DNA from: an uncultured Oscillospiraceae bacterium
Lineage (GTDB): Bacteria; Bacillota; Clostridia; Oscillospirales; Oscillospiraceae
Reading direction: 5' to 3'
Assembly: GCA_910587255.1 (NCBI GenBank)
Contig: CAJUKT010000042.1
Span: 20,485-84,484, forward strand
Length of the DNA stretch: 64,000 nucleotides
Below the pieces are notes generated by a model. The model did not search any database. It was not told where the DNA came from and was given only the letters and a program-made list of their open reading frames with translations. The position numbers were made by a program, and so were the translations under genes. Below, one piece after another: positions 47,866-57,085 of the stretch (the first letter of the stretch is position 1; each line of letters starts with the position of its first letter).

Positions 47866-48933
47866 ATGAAAAAGAAAAATAAACGCATCCTTGCTTTCGC
47901 GCTGTCCTTTGTCATGGCCGGTGCGCTGTTTGCCGGGTGCAGTGAAACGCCCCCAAAAACCTCCGGCACCCCGCCTGCGACCAACTCCGAGGCCCCTACA
48001 GATACGCCCAATGAGGCGCTGGAGACTGATCGGAGCAAGTGGCCCGCATACCTGGGGCTGGCGGCCGGCGGCGCCAGCTCCCAGACCGGCATCGTCGGCG
48101 CGGTGCTGGCCCCGGCCCTGACCGAGTATCTGGACATCAGCATCAGCAGCGAGACTTCCTCCGGGATGACCGCCAACCTTTTGATGGTGGACGAGGGGAC
48201 CTGTGAGCTGGGCTTTACCGGCACGGACTTTGCTTATGAGGCGTGGACGGGCACTGCCACTTGGACGGATAAAACCTGCCGGAATTTCCGCAGCATTATG
48301 CCCCTGTTCCCCTTCATCCAGCAGCACTATACCCCAGCCGCATCCGGGATCTCTTCTGTGGAGGAGCTGGAGGGGAAGACGGTGAACCTGTCCACGGCCG
48401 GCTCCAGCACGGATACCTGGATGCGCCGTGTGCTGGAGGTATCCGGCATCAACTGCAATATCACCAATCTGTCCCCCAGCGACGCAAACCAGCAGATGAG
48501 CGACAGCCTGGTGAGCTGCGCGGTCTGCAACGGTTTGGCCCCCCACAGCGCGGTATCTGAATTTGCCGCCACCAACGACACCGTGGTATTTGGCATCAGC
48601 GACGCGATCTATGATAAACTGATTGCCCAATATCCCTATGCTGACCGCTATACCATTCCGGCCGGGACTTTTGAGTGGCAGACGGAAGACATTCAGACCA
48701 TCTCCACCAGCTGCATGCTGATTGCCGGCAAGGATCTGGAGGAGGGGCTGGTCTATGAGATGACAAAGGCCATTTATGAGAACCTGGAAGAGCTTTGCGG
48801 ACAACACGCCGCCTTTACCTATGTGGAGGCCGGCCTGGTTGTCAACTGCACCACTCCGCTGCACGCCGGTGCGGCCCGGTACTACTCTGAAATTGGCATT
48901 GAGCTGCCCGACGACATTAAGCCTATTGATTGA
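47866..48933 (+). CDS. TAXI-family TRAP transporter substrate-binding lipoprotein
   Basis: A 355-residue lipoprotein (lipobox FAGC after a KKKNKR N-terminus), Thr/Pro-rich linker, then a TAXI periplasmic-binding fold (LAAGGASSQTGIVGAVLAPA, GMTANLLMVDEGTCELGF, LEGKTVNLSTAGSSTD). TAXI proteins feed fused TRAP permeases and bind organic acids or amino acids. GAGGAG lies upstream of the ATG at 47866. It is followed by a hairpin and the permease. Confidence 0.9.
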   Translation: MKKKNKRILAFALSFVMAGALFAGCSETPPKTSGTPPATNSEAPTDTPNEALETDRSKWPAYLGLAAGGASSQTGIVGAVLAPALTEYLDISISSETSSGMTANLLMVDEGTCELGFTGTDFAYEAWTGTATWTDKTCRNFRSIMPLFPFIQQHYTPAASGISSVEELEGKTVNLSTAGSSTDTWMRRVLEVSGINCNITNLSPSDANQQMSDSLVSCAVCNGLAPHSAVSEFAATNDTVVFGISDAIYDKLIAQYPYADRYTIPAGTFEWQTEDIQTISTSCMLIAGKDLEEGLVYEMTKAIYENLEELCGQHAAFTYVEAGLVVNCTTPLHAGAARYYSEIGIELPDDIKPID

Positions 48934-48954
48934 TTTGTATCTGCTTACAGCGGG

Positions 48955-48979
48955 AATGGAGGGCGCACCGCCCTCCATT
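48955..48979 (+). terminator. Attenuator hairpin between TAXI gene and TRAP permease
   Basis: AATGGAGGGC / GCCCTCCATT with a 5-nt loop, followed by TCT. Likely partial termination that gives more binding protein than permease, as is common for such pairs. Confidence 0.65.
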
Positions 48980-49009
48980 TCTACAATCACTTGACTTAGG
49001 AGAAAAAGT

Positions 49010-50971
49010 ATGAGGCTTTTTAAAAAAGATAAGAAAGAGGAGCAGGCCGCCCAGGCTTTGGAGGAGGCCAAGAATGACGGCAAGAAAAAGCGCGAGCTGC
49101 AAGGCCCGTGGAAGTACATTGCCTCAACGTTTGCGTTGCTTGTCACAGCTTTCCACGTCGTTGGACTGTCCTTCTATCCCATGGACCCCTTCATGTTCCG
49201 GGCGGTCAGCCTGCTGTCCATCGCGGCACTGTCCTTTATGATGGTTCCGCCCACAAAGAACGCAAATAAGACCCGTCCCGTGGCATATGACTTTGTTTGC
49301 ATTGTGATAGCCCTGTCCGTGATGGTGTACGTGATCCTGTTCTATAAGGACATCTATTACCGCGCGGGATTCCAATCCACCACAATGGACATTGTTTTCT
49401 CGCTGCTGTGCCTGTTTGCGGTCATTGAGATGACTCGCCGCTTGATTGGATGGACGCTGCCCATTATCGCGGGGATTTTCATGCTCTACGCTGTGTTTGG
49501 CGCGTCCCTCCCCGGTGTGCTGGGCCATCGCGGGTACAGTATTAACCGGGTACTCAGTATTCTGCTCAGCACGGAGGGCTTCTTTGGCGCGGCCATGAGC
49601 GCGGCGGCCAACTATATCGTCCTGTTCGTCACCTTCGCAGCCTTTTTGACCACCAGCGGCGTGGGAGAATTCTTTACCCGTTTTGCCACGGCGATAGCCG
49701 GCCGGTATCGCGGTGGTCCGGCCAAGGTGGCTATCGTCTCCAGCGCGCTGATGGGGACGGTTTCCGGCAGCGCTATGGGCAACGTGGTGGCTACCGGCAG
49801 CTTTACCATCCCGCTGATGAAAAAGACCGGCTACTCCGGCGAGTTTTCCGGGGCTGTGGAGGCGGCGGCCTCCACAGGGGGGCAGATCATGCCGCCGGTC
49901 ATGGGCGCCGTGGCGTTTGTTTTGGCGGAATATGCGGGCGTTACCTATAAAACGGTGATGACGGCGGCCGTTATCCCCGCGATTATTTACTTCCTGGCTG
50001 TATTCTTCATGGTGGATTTTCGGGCGGTCAAGCTGAAGCTGACGGGCGTATCCAAGGACGAGCTGCCCAATGTTTGGAAAGAGCTGAGCGCCGGCGGATA
50101 TCTGCTGATTCCGCTGCTGCTGTTTATCCTGATCATCACGGTCTTTAAGAAGTCCATTATCATGGGTGCGCTGGCTGCGATTGTGCTGGCCATTGCGCTG
50201 AGCTGGATCGCGCCGCTGTTCATCAAAGCGGAGAGCGTGAAAGCGGGCCGTGTAGACCTCAAAAAGGCGGGGAACGCGCTGTCTGCCGGTTCGATTGGCT
50301 CCATGGACGCGGTGGCGGCGTGCGGTACCGCCGGGATTGTCGTGGGCGTGATGTCGCTGACCGGGCTGGCCCAGCGCCTGGGCTCCGCCGTGATGGAGCT
50401 GACCAGGGGGAATCTCCCGCTGACATTGGTTGCGGTGATGGTATTCTGCCTGGTCCTGGGCATGGGGATGCCGACGGTTCCGGCCTATATCCTGGCCGCG
50501 TCTGTGGGTACTCCCACGCTGATCAAAATGGGTGTGGACCCTTTTGTGTCCCATATGTTCTGTATGTATTTTGCCACCATTTCCACCATCACTCCGCCGG
50601 TGGCGCTGGCCGGGTATGCGGCGGCGGGAATCGCGGGGGCCAGCCCCTCGAAGACCTCGTGGGAGGCGATGAAGCTGGGACTTTCGGCGTATATCGTGCC
50701 GTTTGTCTTTGTCTACAACCAGGAGCTGCTGTGGATTGGCAGCCTGCCCGATGTGCTTTTGTGCGCCGCCTCCGCCATTGTGGGCGCATACTGTCTGGCG
50801 GGCGCGTTGGGCAGTGGTTATCACCCCGTTCTCCGAATGGCGCTGGCGGCGGCTGCGGTTACGCTGATTGTGCCTGGGTGGACCACGGATATCATAGGAC
50901 TTCTGGTGCTTTTGGCGGTGATCTTTATCAACCGGGCGCTGAGGAAGCGTGAGCCGGCGGTCAACGGCTGA
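49010..50971 (+). CDS. Fused TRAP transporter permease (4TM-12TM)
   Basis: A 653-residue permease combining small (DctQ-like) and large (DctM-like) units, as is usual for TAXI systems. Conserved blocks: VVATGSFTIPLMKKTGYSGE, AAASTGGQIMPPVMGAVAFV and VLGMGMPTVPAYILAASVG. About 16-18 hydrophobic segments follow a basic cytoplasmic N-terminus. It would import the operon's substrate with Na+ or H+. AGGAG lies 7 nt before the ATG. Confidence 0.93.
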   Translation: MRLFKKDKKEEQAAQALEEAKNDGKKKRELQGPWKYIASTFALLVTAFHVVGLSFYPMDPFMFRAVSLLSIAALSFMMVPPTKNANKTRPVAYDFVCIVIALSVMVYVILFYKDIYYRAGFQSTTMDIVFSLLCLFAVIEMTRRLIGWTLPIIAGIFMLYAVFGASLPGVLGHRGYSINRVLSILLSTEGFFGAAMSAAANYIVLFVTFAAFLTTSGVGEFFTRFATAIAGRYRGGPAKVAIVSSALMGTVSGSAMGNVVATGSFTIPLMKKTGYSGEFSGAVEAAASTGGQIMPPVMGAVAFVLAEYAGVTYKTVMTAAVIPAIIYFLAVFFMVDFRAVKLKLTGVSKDELPNVWKELSAGGYLLIPLLLFILIITVFKKSIIMGALAAIVLAIALSWIAPLFIKAESVKAGRVDLKKAGNALSAGSIGSMDAVAACGTAGIVVGVMSLTGLAQRLGSAVMELTRGNLPLTLVAVMVFCLVLGMGMPTVPAYILAASVGTPTLIKMGVDPFVSHMFCMYFATISTITPPVALAGYAAAGIAGASPSKTSWEAMKLGLSAYIVPFVFVYNQELLWIGSLPDVLLCAASAIVGAYCLAGALGSGYHPVLRMALAAAAVTLIVPGWTTDIIGLLVLLAVIFINRALRKREPAVNG

Positions 50972-50991
50972 GTGGAGAAGGGGAGATTGGT

Positions 50992-52023
50992 ATGAAAGCA
51001 GTTGTAATGGAAAAACCCTTTGAGCTTAGGGTAAAAGAGCTTCCCACGCCAAAGGCGAAGCCGGGCCAGGTGGTGATCAAAGTTCACGCCTGCGGGATCT
51101 GCGGATCGGATGTCCACGGCTACGAGGGCAAGCATTTTCAATTTACCTATCCGCGGGTGATGGGCCACGAGTTCGGGGGATTCATTCACGAGATAGGAGA
51201 TGGGGTTTCCGGCGTTCGGATAGGCGACCGTGTCTGCGCGGAAACCAACCAGCCCTGCAAGCGCTGCTACCTCTGCACCCATGGAATGCCGGGACTATGC
51301 CAAAACCGGGTGACCAATGGGTTTGACGTGGACGGCGGGCTGGCGGAATACGTGGCAATTCCGGCGGAAAACATTGTCCCTGTGCCGGAGGATATGGATC
51401 TGGACAGCGCGGTACTGGCACAGCCTTTTGGCGTATCCTATCATGCGCTCCATGACCGGGCAGCAGTAAAGCCCGGCGATACCGTTCTGGTGATCGGCGC
51501 GGGCGGCGTGGGGATCGGCGCGATGATGGTTGCAAAATGTATGGGCGCGAGAGTGATCATTTCGGATATCGTTGACTACCGCTTGCAGACGGCGCTAGTG
51601 ATGGGGGCGGACTATGCGGTCAATTCTGCGGCGGAGGATCTGCCGCAGCGGGTGAAGGAACTCACAGATGGGGTGGGGGCTGATGTGGTGTTGGAGTGCG
51701 TAGGAGGAAGCCAGTGCCTCACACTCCGTCAAGCGGTCCATGCGGTGCGCTTTCGTGGAATTGTGATCACGATGGGTACATTTGCTGGCCCGGAGGTGGT
51801 TATGGACCCAAACCTGATCCGCTGGCACGAGATCGACTTTCGGGGCTCCCAGGGACAATACGGCGCATATGCGCCGACGCTGAAGCTGCTGCATGAGAGC
51901 CGCTTTGACATTAAGTCCATGTGTACCCATGTGTTCCGGCTGGACGGCGCACAGGAGGCGTTTGACCTGCTGCGTCATCCTGGCCCGGAGGACCGTGTCA
52001 TTAAGATCTTAATGAAGCCGTAG
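50992..52023 (+). CDS. Zinc-dependent medium-chain alcohol dehydrogenase
   Basis: A 343-residue MDR enzyme of the sorbitol/threonine dehydrogenase type. HACGICGSDVHGYEG and GHEFGGFI carry catalytic zinc ligands. The structural zinc loop has cysteines in ETNQPCKRCYLCTHGMPGLC, and the NAD site is VLVIGAGGVGIGAMMV. It oxidises or reduces a hydroxylated intermediate; substrate unknown. Confidence 0.93.
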   Translation: MKAVVMEKPFELRVKELPTPKAKPGQVVIKVHACGICGSDVHGYEGKHFQFTYPRVMGHEFGGFIHEIGDGVSGVRIGDRVCAETNQPCKRCYLCTHGMPGLCQNRVTNGFDVDGGLAEYVAIPAENIVPVPEDMDLDSAVLAQPFGVSYHALHDRAAVKPGDTVLVIGAGGVGIGAMMVAKCMGARVIISDIVDYRLQTALVMGADYAVNSAAEDLPQRVKELTDGVGADVVLECVGGSQCLTLRQAVHAVRFRGIVITMGTFAGPEVVMDPNLIRWHEIDFRGSQGQYGAYAPTLKLLHESRFDIKSMCTHVFRLDGAQEAFDLLRHPGPEDRVIKILMKP

Positions 52024-52030
52024 CTGCTGC

Positions 52031-52059
52031 GGCCTGAGACGGCCTGAGACGGCCTGAGA
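52031..52059 (+). repeat. Three tandem 10-bp units
   Basis: GGCCTGAGAC occurs as three head-to-tail copies (the last one base short) between the alcohol dehydrogenase and tautomerase genes. Confidence 0.9.
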
Positions 52060-52087
52060 AATAACGACAACTGTAGGAGGCTTGCAT

Positions 52088-52276
52088 ATGCCGTTTATCC
52101 AGATCCATCTGGCGGAAGGCAGAAGCGTGGAGCAGAAGCGGAAGATCGCGGCGGCGGTTACTGCGGATGTATCCAGAATCGCGGAGGTCTCGCCCGACCG
52201 GGTAAAAATTTATTTTTTCGACATAAAAAAGGAAGATATGGCCGGCGGAGGGGTGCTCCGCGCCGATGAACACTGA
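52088..52276 (+). CDS. 4-oxalocrotonate tautomerase-like enzyme
   Basis: A 62-residue 4-OT family protein. It starts MPFIQIHLAEGRSVEQK, giving the catalytic Pro1 after Met removal; the conserved EVSPDRVKIYFFDI segment follows. Such enzymes move double bonds between enol and keto forms, which would suit a ring-cleavage product. AGGAGG is 7 nt before the ATG. Confidence 0.92.
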   Translation: MPFIQIHLAEGRSVEQKRKIAAAVTADVSRIAEVSPDRVKIYFFDIKKEDMAGGGVLRADEH

Positions 52277-52311
52277 CAAGGCTCCTGCCTGAGCCGAAGG
52301 AGATAGATACC

Positions 52312-53577
52312 ATGAGCGAATATCAAGTTTTGGGAGTACGCACGCCAAGGACGGACGCGCTGCTGGAGGCATCCGGCCAGGTGGTGTACGGCGCGGATAT
52401 TTCCTATCCCAATATGCTGTATGCCGCGGCCCGCTACAGCGATTATGCCCATGCCCGGATCTTATCGGTGGACGTGTCCGGGGCGGAGCGCAGTCCGGGG
52501 GTCCGGGCGGTCATTACGGCGAAGGACGTGCCGGTCAATCGGTTCGGCTACAAGTTCCAGGATCAGCCGGTGCTGGCCGATGATAAGGTATACTGCAAAC
52601 AGGACGCCATCGCGGTGGTGGCGGCGGAGACGGAGGCCCAGGCCCAGCTGGCCGCAGAAAAAATCCGCGTGGAGTATGAGCCGTTGACGCCGGTGCTGGA
52701 TGCGGTAGAAGGGATGAAGGACCAGGTGCTGGTTCATGAGGGGAGCAGCAACATTGTGGCCCGCATCAGGATACGCAAAGGAGATACGCAGGCCGGGTTT
52801 GCGGCCTCGGACAAAATTGTGGAGGAAGAGCTTACCACCCAGAAGGTGGAGCACGTGCCGCTGGAACCCCATGTGGCGCTGTCCGAGCTGAGGCCGGACG
52901 GCCAGCTGGTGATCACCACCTCCACCTCCCGGGCCTTTGCGTATATTACCCAGCTGCTGAAAATCCTACAGTTGGATATGACGCAGCTGCGCGTGCTGAC
53001 GCCTGCGGTTGGCGGTGCGTTTGGTGGGAAAAACGATGTCTCGCTGGAGCCATGGGTGGCGCTGCTGACGTTGAAGACCGGTCGGCCGGTCAAGATGGTG
53101 TTCAGCCGGAAGGAGGAGTTCTATTCCACTGTGCGCCATCCCTACCGCATGAAGTATCGAACCGGGCTGAAAAAGGACGGGACCATTTTAGCCCGGAAAA
53201 TTGAGATTATCAGCAATTCCGGGCCCTATGTGTGCCTGGGCAAGGATACGCTGACAAAGGCCTCGGTCCATGCGGCGGGACCCTATAATATTCCGAATAT
53301 CAGCGTGGATTCCTATCTGGTCTACACCAACTCGGCGCTTGGCGGCGCTATGCGGGGCTTCGGCGTGCCCCAGGTGGCCTTTGCCCACGAAGTACACACG
53401 GACACCATTGCCCATGAGCTGGGGATGGACCCGGTGGAATTCCGACGGAAAAACCTGTTTTTTGAGCGGGGGGAAGGGGCTACCGGGCAGCTTTTGGACA
53501 GCCGTGCGATGCGGGCGACCTTCGAACGGGCGCTGGAGCTGGCAGCACGCACGGAAAGGAGGGGAGCGCAGGCATGA
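52312..53577 (+). CDS. Molybdenum hydroxylase large subunit, N-terminal half (NdhL-like)
   Basis: 421 residues covering the first part of the xanthine-dehydrogenase molybdopterin subunit: the a/b-hammerhead (ASGQVVYGADISYPNMLYAA), EHVPLEPHVALSE, the cofactor loop AVGGAFGGKNDVS and the substrate-side GGAMRGFGVPQVAFAHE. In most relatives this chain continues for ~350 residues. Here it stops, and the rest is encoded by the next gene, which overlaps by 4 bp (ATGA). The split and the 421/337 sizes mirror E. barkeri nicotinate dehydrogenase NdhL/NdhM (425/330). A hydroxylated aromatic N-heterocycle is the likely product type. Confidence 0.9.
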   Translation: MSEYQVLGVRTPRTDALLEASGQVVYGADISYPNMLYAAARYSDYAHARILSVDVSGAERSPGVRAVITAKDVPVNRFGYKFQDQPVLADDKVYCKQDAIAVVAAETEAQAQLAAEKIRVEYEPLTPVLDAVEGMKDQVLVHEGSSNIVARIRIRKGDTQAGFAASDKIVEEELTTQKVEHVPLEPHVALSELRPDGQLVITTSTSRAFAYITQLLKILQLDMTQLRVLTPAVGGAFGGKNDVSLEPWVALLTLKTGRPVKMVFSRKEEFYSTVRHPYRMKYRTGLKKDGTILARKIEIISNSGPYVCLGKDTLTKASVHAAGPYNIPNISVDSYLVYTNSALGGAMRGFGVPQVAFAHEVHTDTIAHELGMDPVEFRRKNLFFERGEGATGQLLDSRAMRATFERALELAARTERRGAQA

Positions 53578-54587
53578 TAAAAAAAGGGATTGGAATGGCC
53601 TGCATGTTCTACCCCAACGGCTCCACCGGCAAGGCAAATCCGGCCGGCGTGTTCATCAAGATGAATCATGACGGTACGGCGGTTGTAAATGTTGGGGCCA
53701 CGGATATCGGGCAGGGCTCGAACACATGCATGGCACAGATCGCGGCCCAGGAGATGGGGCTGAAGCTGAGCCAGGTCCGGGTGGTCACAGGAGATACGGA
53801 GGTGACGCCTTACGACGCGGGCACCGGCGCCTGCCGGGTCACATATATCGCGGGAAACGCGGTGCAGAAGACGGCAGGAAGGGTAAAGGAACAACTGCTG
53901 AACGCGGCGGCCCGGAAGATGGGTGTGATCCACTCCGGCCAGCTGGTAATCGAGGACGGAGAAATTTTTCTGCGGTATTGGCCGGCGAAACGGATGACCA
54001 TTGCGGAGGCGGCCACCTACAGCGAGCGGGTCTTGGGACGGCCGATCATTGCGGTGGACTCCTACTCCCCGGCCACGATGCCGCTGGACGAGGAGGACGG
54101 CCAGGGGATGCCCTTTGAGGTGAGCATCTACGCCACGCAGATCGCTGAGGTGGAGGTGGACACCGATACTGGGGAGGTAAAGGTCACCAAGCTGGTGGCG
54201 GTGCATGACTGCGGCAATATGATAAATCCCATGCTGGTGGAGGGACAGATCGAGGGAGGGGTCGCCACCGGGATAGGGTACGGCCTATACGAGCAGATCA
54301 TGGAGGACCCGGTGAAAGGCGGCATTTTGAATCCGTCGCTGGCGACCTATCAGATTCCAACGTCGCTGGATATGCCCGGGGAGCTGATTACAGACTGCAT
54401 AGAGATCCCGGAGGAAAAGGGGCCGTTTGGCGCAAAAGGCGTTTCGGAACCCACCTGCAATCCCACCGCCCCGGCCATCATCAACGCGATCTACAATGCC
54501 ACCGGCGTTCGCATCCGAGACCTGCCCGCCACACGGGAAAAGGTTTTGTTTGGCCTGCGTGAGCTGGAGCGGAAGGAGGAGGGATGA
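53574..54587 (+). CDS. Molybdenum hydroxylase large subunit, C-terminal half (NdhM-like)
   Basis: 337 residues completing the molybdopterin-binding unit: VNVGATDIGQGSNTCMAQIA, DAGTGACRVTYIAGNAV and the active-site segment GPFGAKGVSEPTCNPTAPAI, whose Glu is the general base of the family. It must assemble with the 52312-53577 product to form one active site. ATGA overlaps at both ends couple its translation to its neighbours. Confidence 0.9.
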   Translation: MIKKGIGMACMFYPNGSTGKANPAGVFIKMNHDGTAVVNVGATDIGQGSNTCMAQIAAQEMGLKLSQVRVVTGDTEVTPYDAGTGACRVTYIAGNAVQKTAGRVKEQLLNAAARKMGVIHSGQLVIEDGEIFLRYWPAKRMTIAEAATYSERVLGRPIIAVDSYSPATMPLDEEDGQGMPFEVSIYATQIAEVEVDTDTGEVKVTKLVAVHDCGNMINPMLVEGQIEGGVATGIGYGLYEQIMEDPVKGGILNPSLATYQIPTSLDMPGELITDCIEIPEEKGPFGAKGVSEPTCNPTAPAIINAIYNATGVRIRDLPATREKVLFGLRELERKEEG

Positions 54588-55462
54588 GCATGGGTTATCA
54601 ATTTATCACCGCCGGCAGCCTCACCCACGCGCTGGAGCTGCTGGAGCAGCATGGACAGGCGGCCCGAATTGTGTGCGGCGGGACCGATGTGATGGTGCGC
54701 CTCCATCTGAAGCGTCTGCCGGAATGTGTCTTTATCAATATCCGAGAGTTGGAGGAGCTGCGGTATATCCGTGAGGAGGACGGCTGGATCCGCATCGGAG
54801 CGGGGACGGCATTGGGAACCCTGGAGCATTCGACGCTGCTTTTGGATAAGGCGCCGGCCCTGTTCCAGGCGGCGCAGGTGTTTGCCGATCCCAACGTGCG
54901 TCACAGCGCTACGGTGGGCGGCAATATTTGCAATGCGTCGCCCTCGGCAGACAGCGCGCCGTCCCTGCTGGCCTTTGACGCCCAAGTGGTCATTGCCCGG
55001 AAGGACGGGCAGCGGGTTCTCCCTATCCGCGACTTCTTTACCGGGGTGGGCAGGACGGCGCTGAGACCCGGGGAGATGGCGGTGGAGATCCGCTTTCGGC
55101 CCAACCCCAACAGCGCGTTTGTCAAGGTGGGGCTGCGCAGCGCCATGGCGATCTCGGTGGTGAATATCGCCGCGTCCGCAGATCTGGGGCAGGGCGGTGT
55201 GATGAAGGACGTTCGGATTGCCGTGGGCGCCGTGGCGCCCACCCCGATCCGCGCTGACCACGCAGAGGGGTGCCTGCGGGGGAAACGGCCTGACAAGGCG
55301 GCCATCCGTGAGGCGATGGATGCGATCCAGATGGATATCAAGCCGATCACAGATGTCCGCGCCAGTGAGGAGTACCGCCGCATCGTCACGGAGAATATGC
55401 TGCGCCGCGTTGTGCGCAAGGCGTGCGGCATTTGTGAAAACGAGGAGGGAGCGGACCAATGA
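54584..55462 (+). CDS. Molybdenum hydroxylase FAD-binding subunit (NdhF/CoxM-like)
   Basis: 292 residues. FAD-binding motifs ARIVCGGTDVMVRL and ATVGGNICNASPSADSAPSL are intact, followed by the C-terminal CO-dehydrogenase flavoprotein domain. It passes electrons from the iron-sulfur subunit to NAD(P) or another acceptor. The ATG at 54584 overlaps the previous stop; a second ATG at 54590 has better spacing from AGGAGG and may be the real start. Confidence 0.93.
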   Translation: MSMGYQFITAGSLTHALELLEQHGQAARIVCGGTDVMVRLHLKRLPECVFINIRELEELRYIREEDGWIRIGAGTALGTLEHSTLLLDKAPALFQAAQVFADPNVRHSATVGGNICNASPSADSAPSLLAFDAQVVIARKDGQRVLPIRDFFTGVGRTALRPGEMAVEIRFRPNPNSAFVKVGLRSAMAISVVNIAASADLGQGGVMKDVRIAVGAVAPTPIRADHAEGCLRGKRPDKAAIREAMDAIQMDIKPITDVRASEEYRRIVTENMLRRVVRKACGICENEEGADQ

Positions 55463-55947
55463 GCCAAAGAGTAGCCGTGTCTTTTAAGATCAATGGGAAA
55501 GAAGTCACGCTCCTGGCGCTGCCGGAGCAGAGCCTTCTGCGCCTGCTGCGGGAAAATGGATATGTGGAGGTGAAATGCGGCTGTGAAGAGGGGGACTGCG
55601 GCACCTGCACGGTGCTGCTGGATGGGCTGTCTGTCAAGTCCTGCGTCACGCCTGCGTGTGCCTGCGAAGGGCATGAGGTGTGGACCGCGACAGGTCTTAG
55701 CCTGCAGGAACGAATCGGCCAGCTGCTGCGGAACAATTTTGCCAAATATGGGGCCAGTCAGTGCGGATTCTGCACGCCGGGCATGGTGGTCACGGGGATG
55801 AACTACCTAATGAATGGGGGAACGGCGGACCGTCATGCCATCCGCGCGGCGATTTCAGGCAACCTTTGCCGCTGTACCGGATATCAAAAAATTATCGACG
55901 CGATTTATTACACCGCCAAAGAGCTGCAAGAGGAAGCGGCTGGGTAG
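55459..55947 (+). CDS. Molybdenum hydroxylase [2Fe-2S] subunit (NdhS/CoxS-like)
   Basis: 162 residues with two [2Fe-2S] clusters: the plant-type site KCGCEEGDCGTCTVLLDG (~40-57) and the helical site CGFCTPGM / LCRCTGYQKII. It relays electrons from molybdenum to FAD. ATGA overlap with the FAD subunit. The length matches NdhS (157). Confidence 0.95.
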   Translation: MSQRVAVSFKINGKEVTLLALPEQSLLRLLRENGYVEVKCGCEEGDCGTCTVLLDGLSVKSCVTPACACEGHEVWTATGLSLQERIGQLLRNNFAKYGASQCGFCTPGMVVTGMNYLMNGGTADRHAIRAAISGNLCRCTGYQKIIDAIYYTAKELQEEAAG

Positions 55948-55957
55948 GGGAGGCGCT

Positions 55958-57085
55958 ATGAAATTATTTGAGTATCAGGCAAAAGAGATTTTTGCCCAGC
56001 AGGGGATCGCGATTCCCTGCGGCGCTGTTGCGGACAGTCCCGAGGCGGCCCGAAGGGCGGCGGAGGAGATTGGCGTGCCGTGCATGGTCAAATCCCAGCT
56101 GCTGCGCGGCGGCCGGGGAAAACTGGGGCTGGTCAGGCGGGCCGCCGCCGCAGATGACGCGGAGCGGCTGACGGCGGAGTTCCTGGCATCACAATACGGG
56201 GTGCGGAAGGTGCTGGTGGAGGCTTGCGCCAATATTGCCCAGGAGGTTTACCTGTCCATTTCCATTGAGCCGGTCAGGGCAAAGGCCATGGTGATGCTGT
56301 GCGCCAGCGGCGGAGTTGAGATTGAGGAGCTGGCGCGGACGGCCCCTGAGAAGATCCTGAAGGGATACGTTTCGCTGGAGGAGGGAATCACGGAGGAGAC
56401 GCTGGATGAGCTGCTGGACGCGGCCGCATTTTCCGAATCCGTCAAGGGACAGTTCCGAGAGCTGATCGTGAGGCTTTACCAGGTGTTCCGCCGGTATGAC
56501 GCAGAGCTGGCCGAGATCAACCCTGTATTTATTACACAGGAGCAGACGGTGGTGGCCGGGGACGGCAAGCTGATTATTGACGACAATTCCATGTTCCGGC
56601 AGCCGAGGTTTGAAAAGACCCGCGAGTATTATGCCAGCGACATGGAGTTTGAGGCGGCAAAGCAGGGGATACCGTATATCCAGTTTGACGGCGACATCAG
56701 CCTGATGTGCGCCGGGGCGGGGCTGACGACAACCGTATACGACCTGATCAACTTTGAGGGCGGAAAGGTGGCCAACTATCTGGAATTTGGCGGGCCGCAT
56801 TATACAAAGGCGGAGACCGCAATGCGTATCTGCCTGGAGAACAGCTCGTGCGTCATTTTGATTGTCACCTTTGGTACCATTGCCCGGGCGGACGTTATCG
56901 CCCAGGGGATCATCAGCGCCTGTGAAAAGCTGCGTCCAGACCGCCCGCTGGTGACCTGTATCCGCGGGACAAATGAAGAAGCGGCCCATGCGGCGCTGAA
57001 AGCGGCTGGGATTGAGTGCATAACCGACACCGAGGAGGCCGTGCGGAAGGCCGTGGCCTATGCGAAGGAGGCGAAGAACCAGTGA
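55958..57085 (+). CDS. Succinate-CoA ligase beta-subunit-like protein
   Basis: A 375-residue ATP-grasp protein of the SucC/malate-CoA ligase beta family (KLFEYQAKEIFAQQGIAIPC, VKSQLLRGGRGKLGLVRRA, ELAEINPVFI, ANYLEFGGPHYTKAE). With the next gene it would make ATP or GTP from an acyl-CoA, or activate an acid. It is shorter and more divergent than housekeeping SucC, so the acid is not necessarily succinate. The start at 55958 follows GGGGAGG; it begins 10 bp after the hydroxylase genes. Confidence 0.88.
   Translation: MKLFEYQAKEIFAQQGIAIPCGAVADSPEAARRAAEEIGVPCMVKSQLLRGGRGKLGLVRRAAAADDAERLTAEFLASQYGVRKVLVEACANIAQEVYLSISIEPVRAKAMVMLCASGGVEIEELARTAPEKILKGYVSLEEGITEETLDELLDAAAFSESVKGQFRELIVRLYQVFRRYDAELAEINPVFITQEQTVVAGDGKLIIDDNSMFRQPRFEKTREYYASDMEFEAAKQGIPYIQFDGDISLMCAGAGLTTTVYDLINFEGGKVANYLEFGGPHYTKAETAMRICLENSSCVILIVTFGTIARADVIAQGIISACEKLRPDRPLVTCIRGTNEEAAHAALKAAGIECITDTEEAVRKAVAYAKEAKNQ

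Noticed and set aside
52312..54587. A frameshift splitting one xanthine dehydrogenase gene
   Set aside because: The two halves are joined by a clean ATGA overlap, the second has its own start, and the sizes match the natural NdhL/NdhM split.
52312..55947. Selenocysteine codons in the hydroxylase subunits
   Set aside because: No in-frame TGA interrupts any subunit. Selenium, if present, would be a labile ligand at molybdenum as in E. barkeri.
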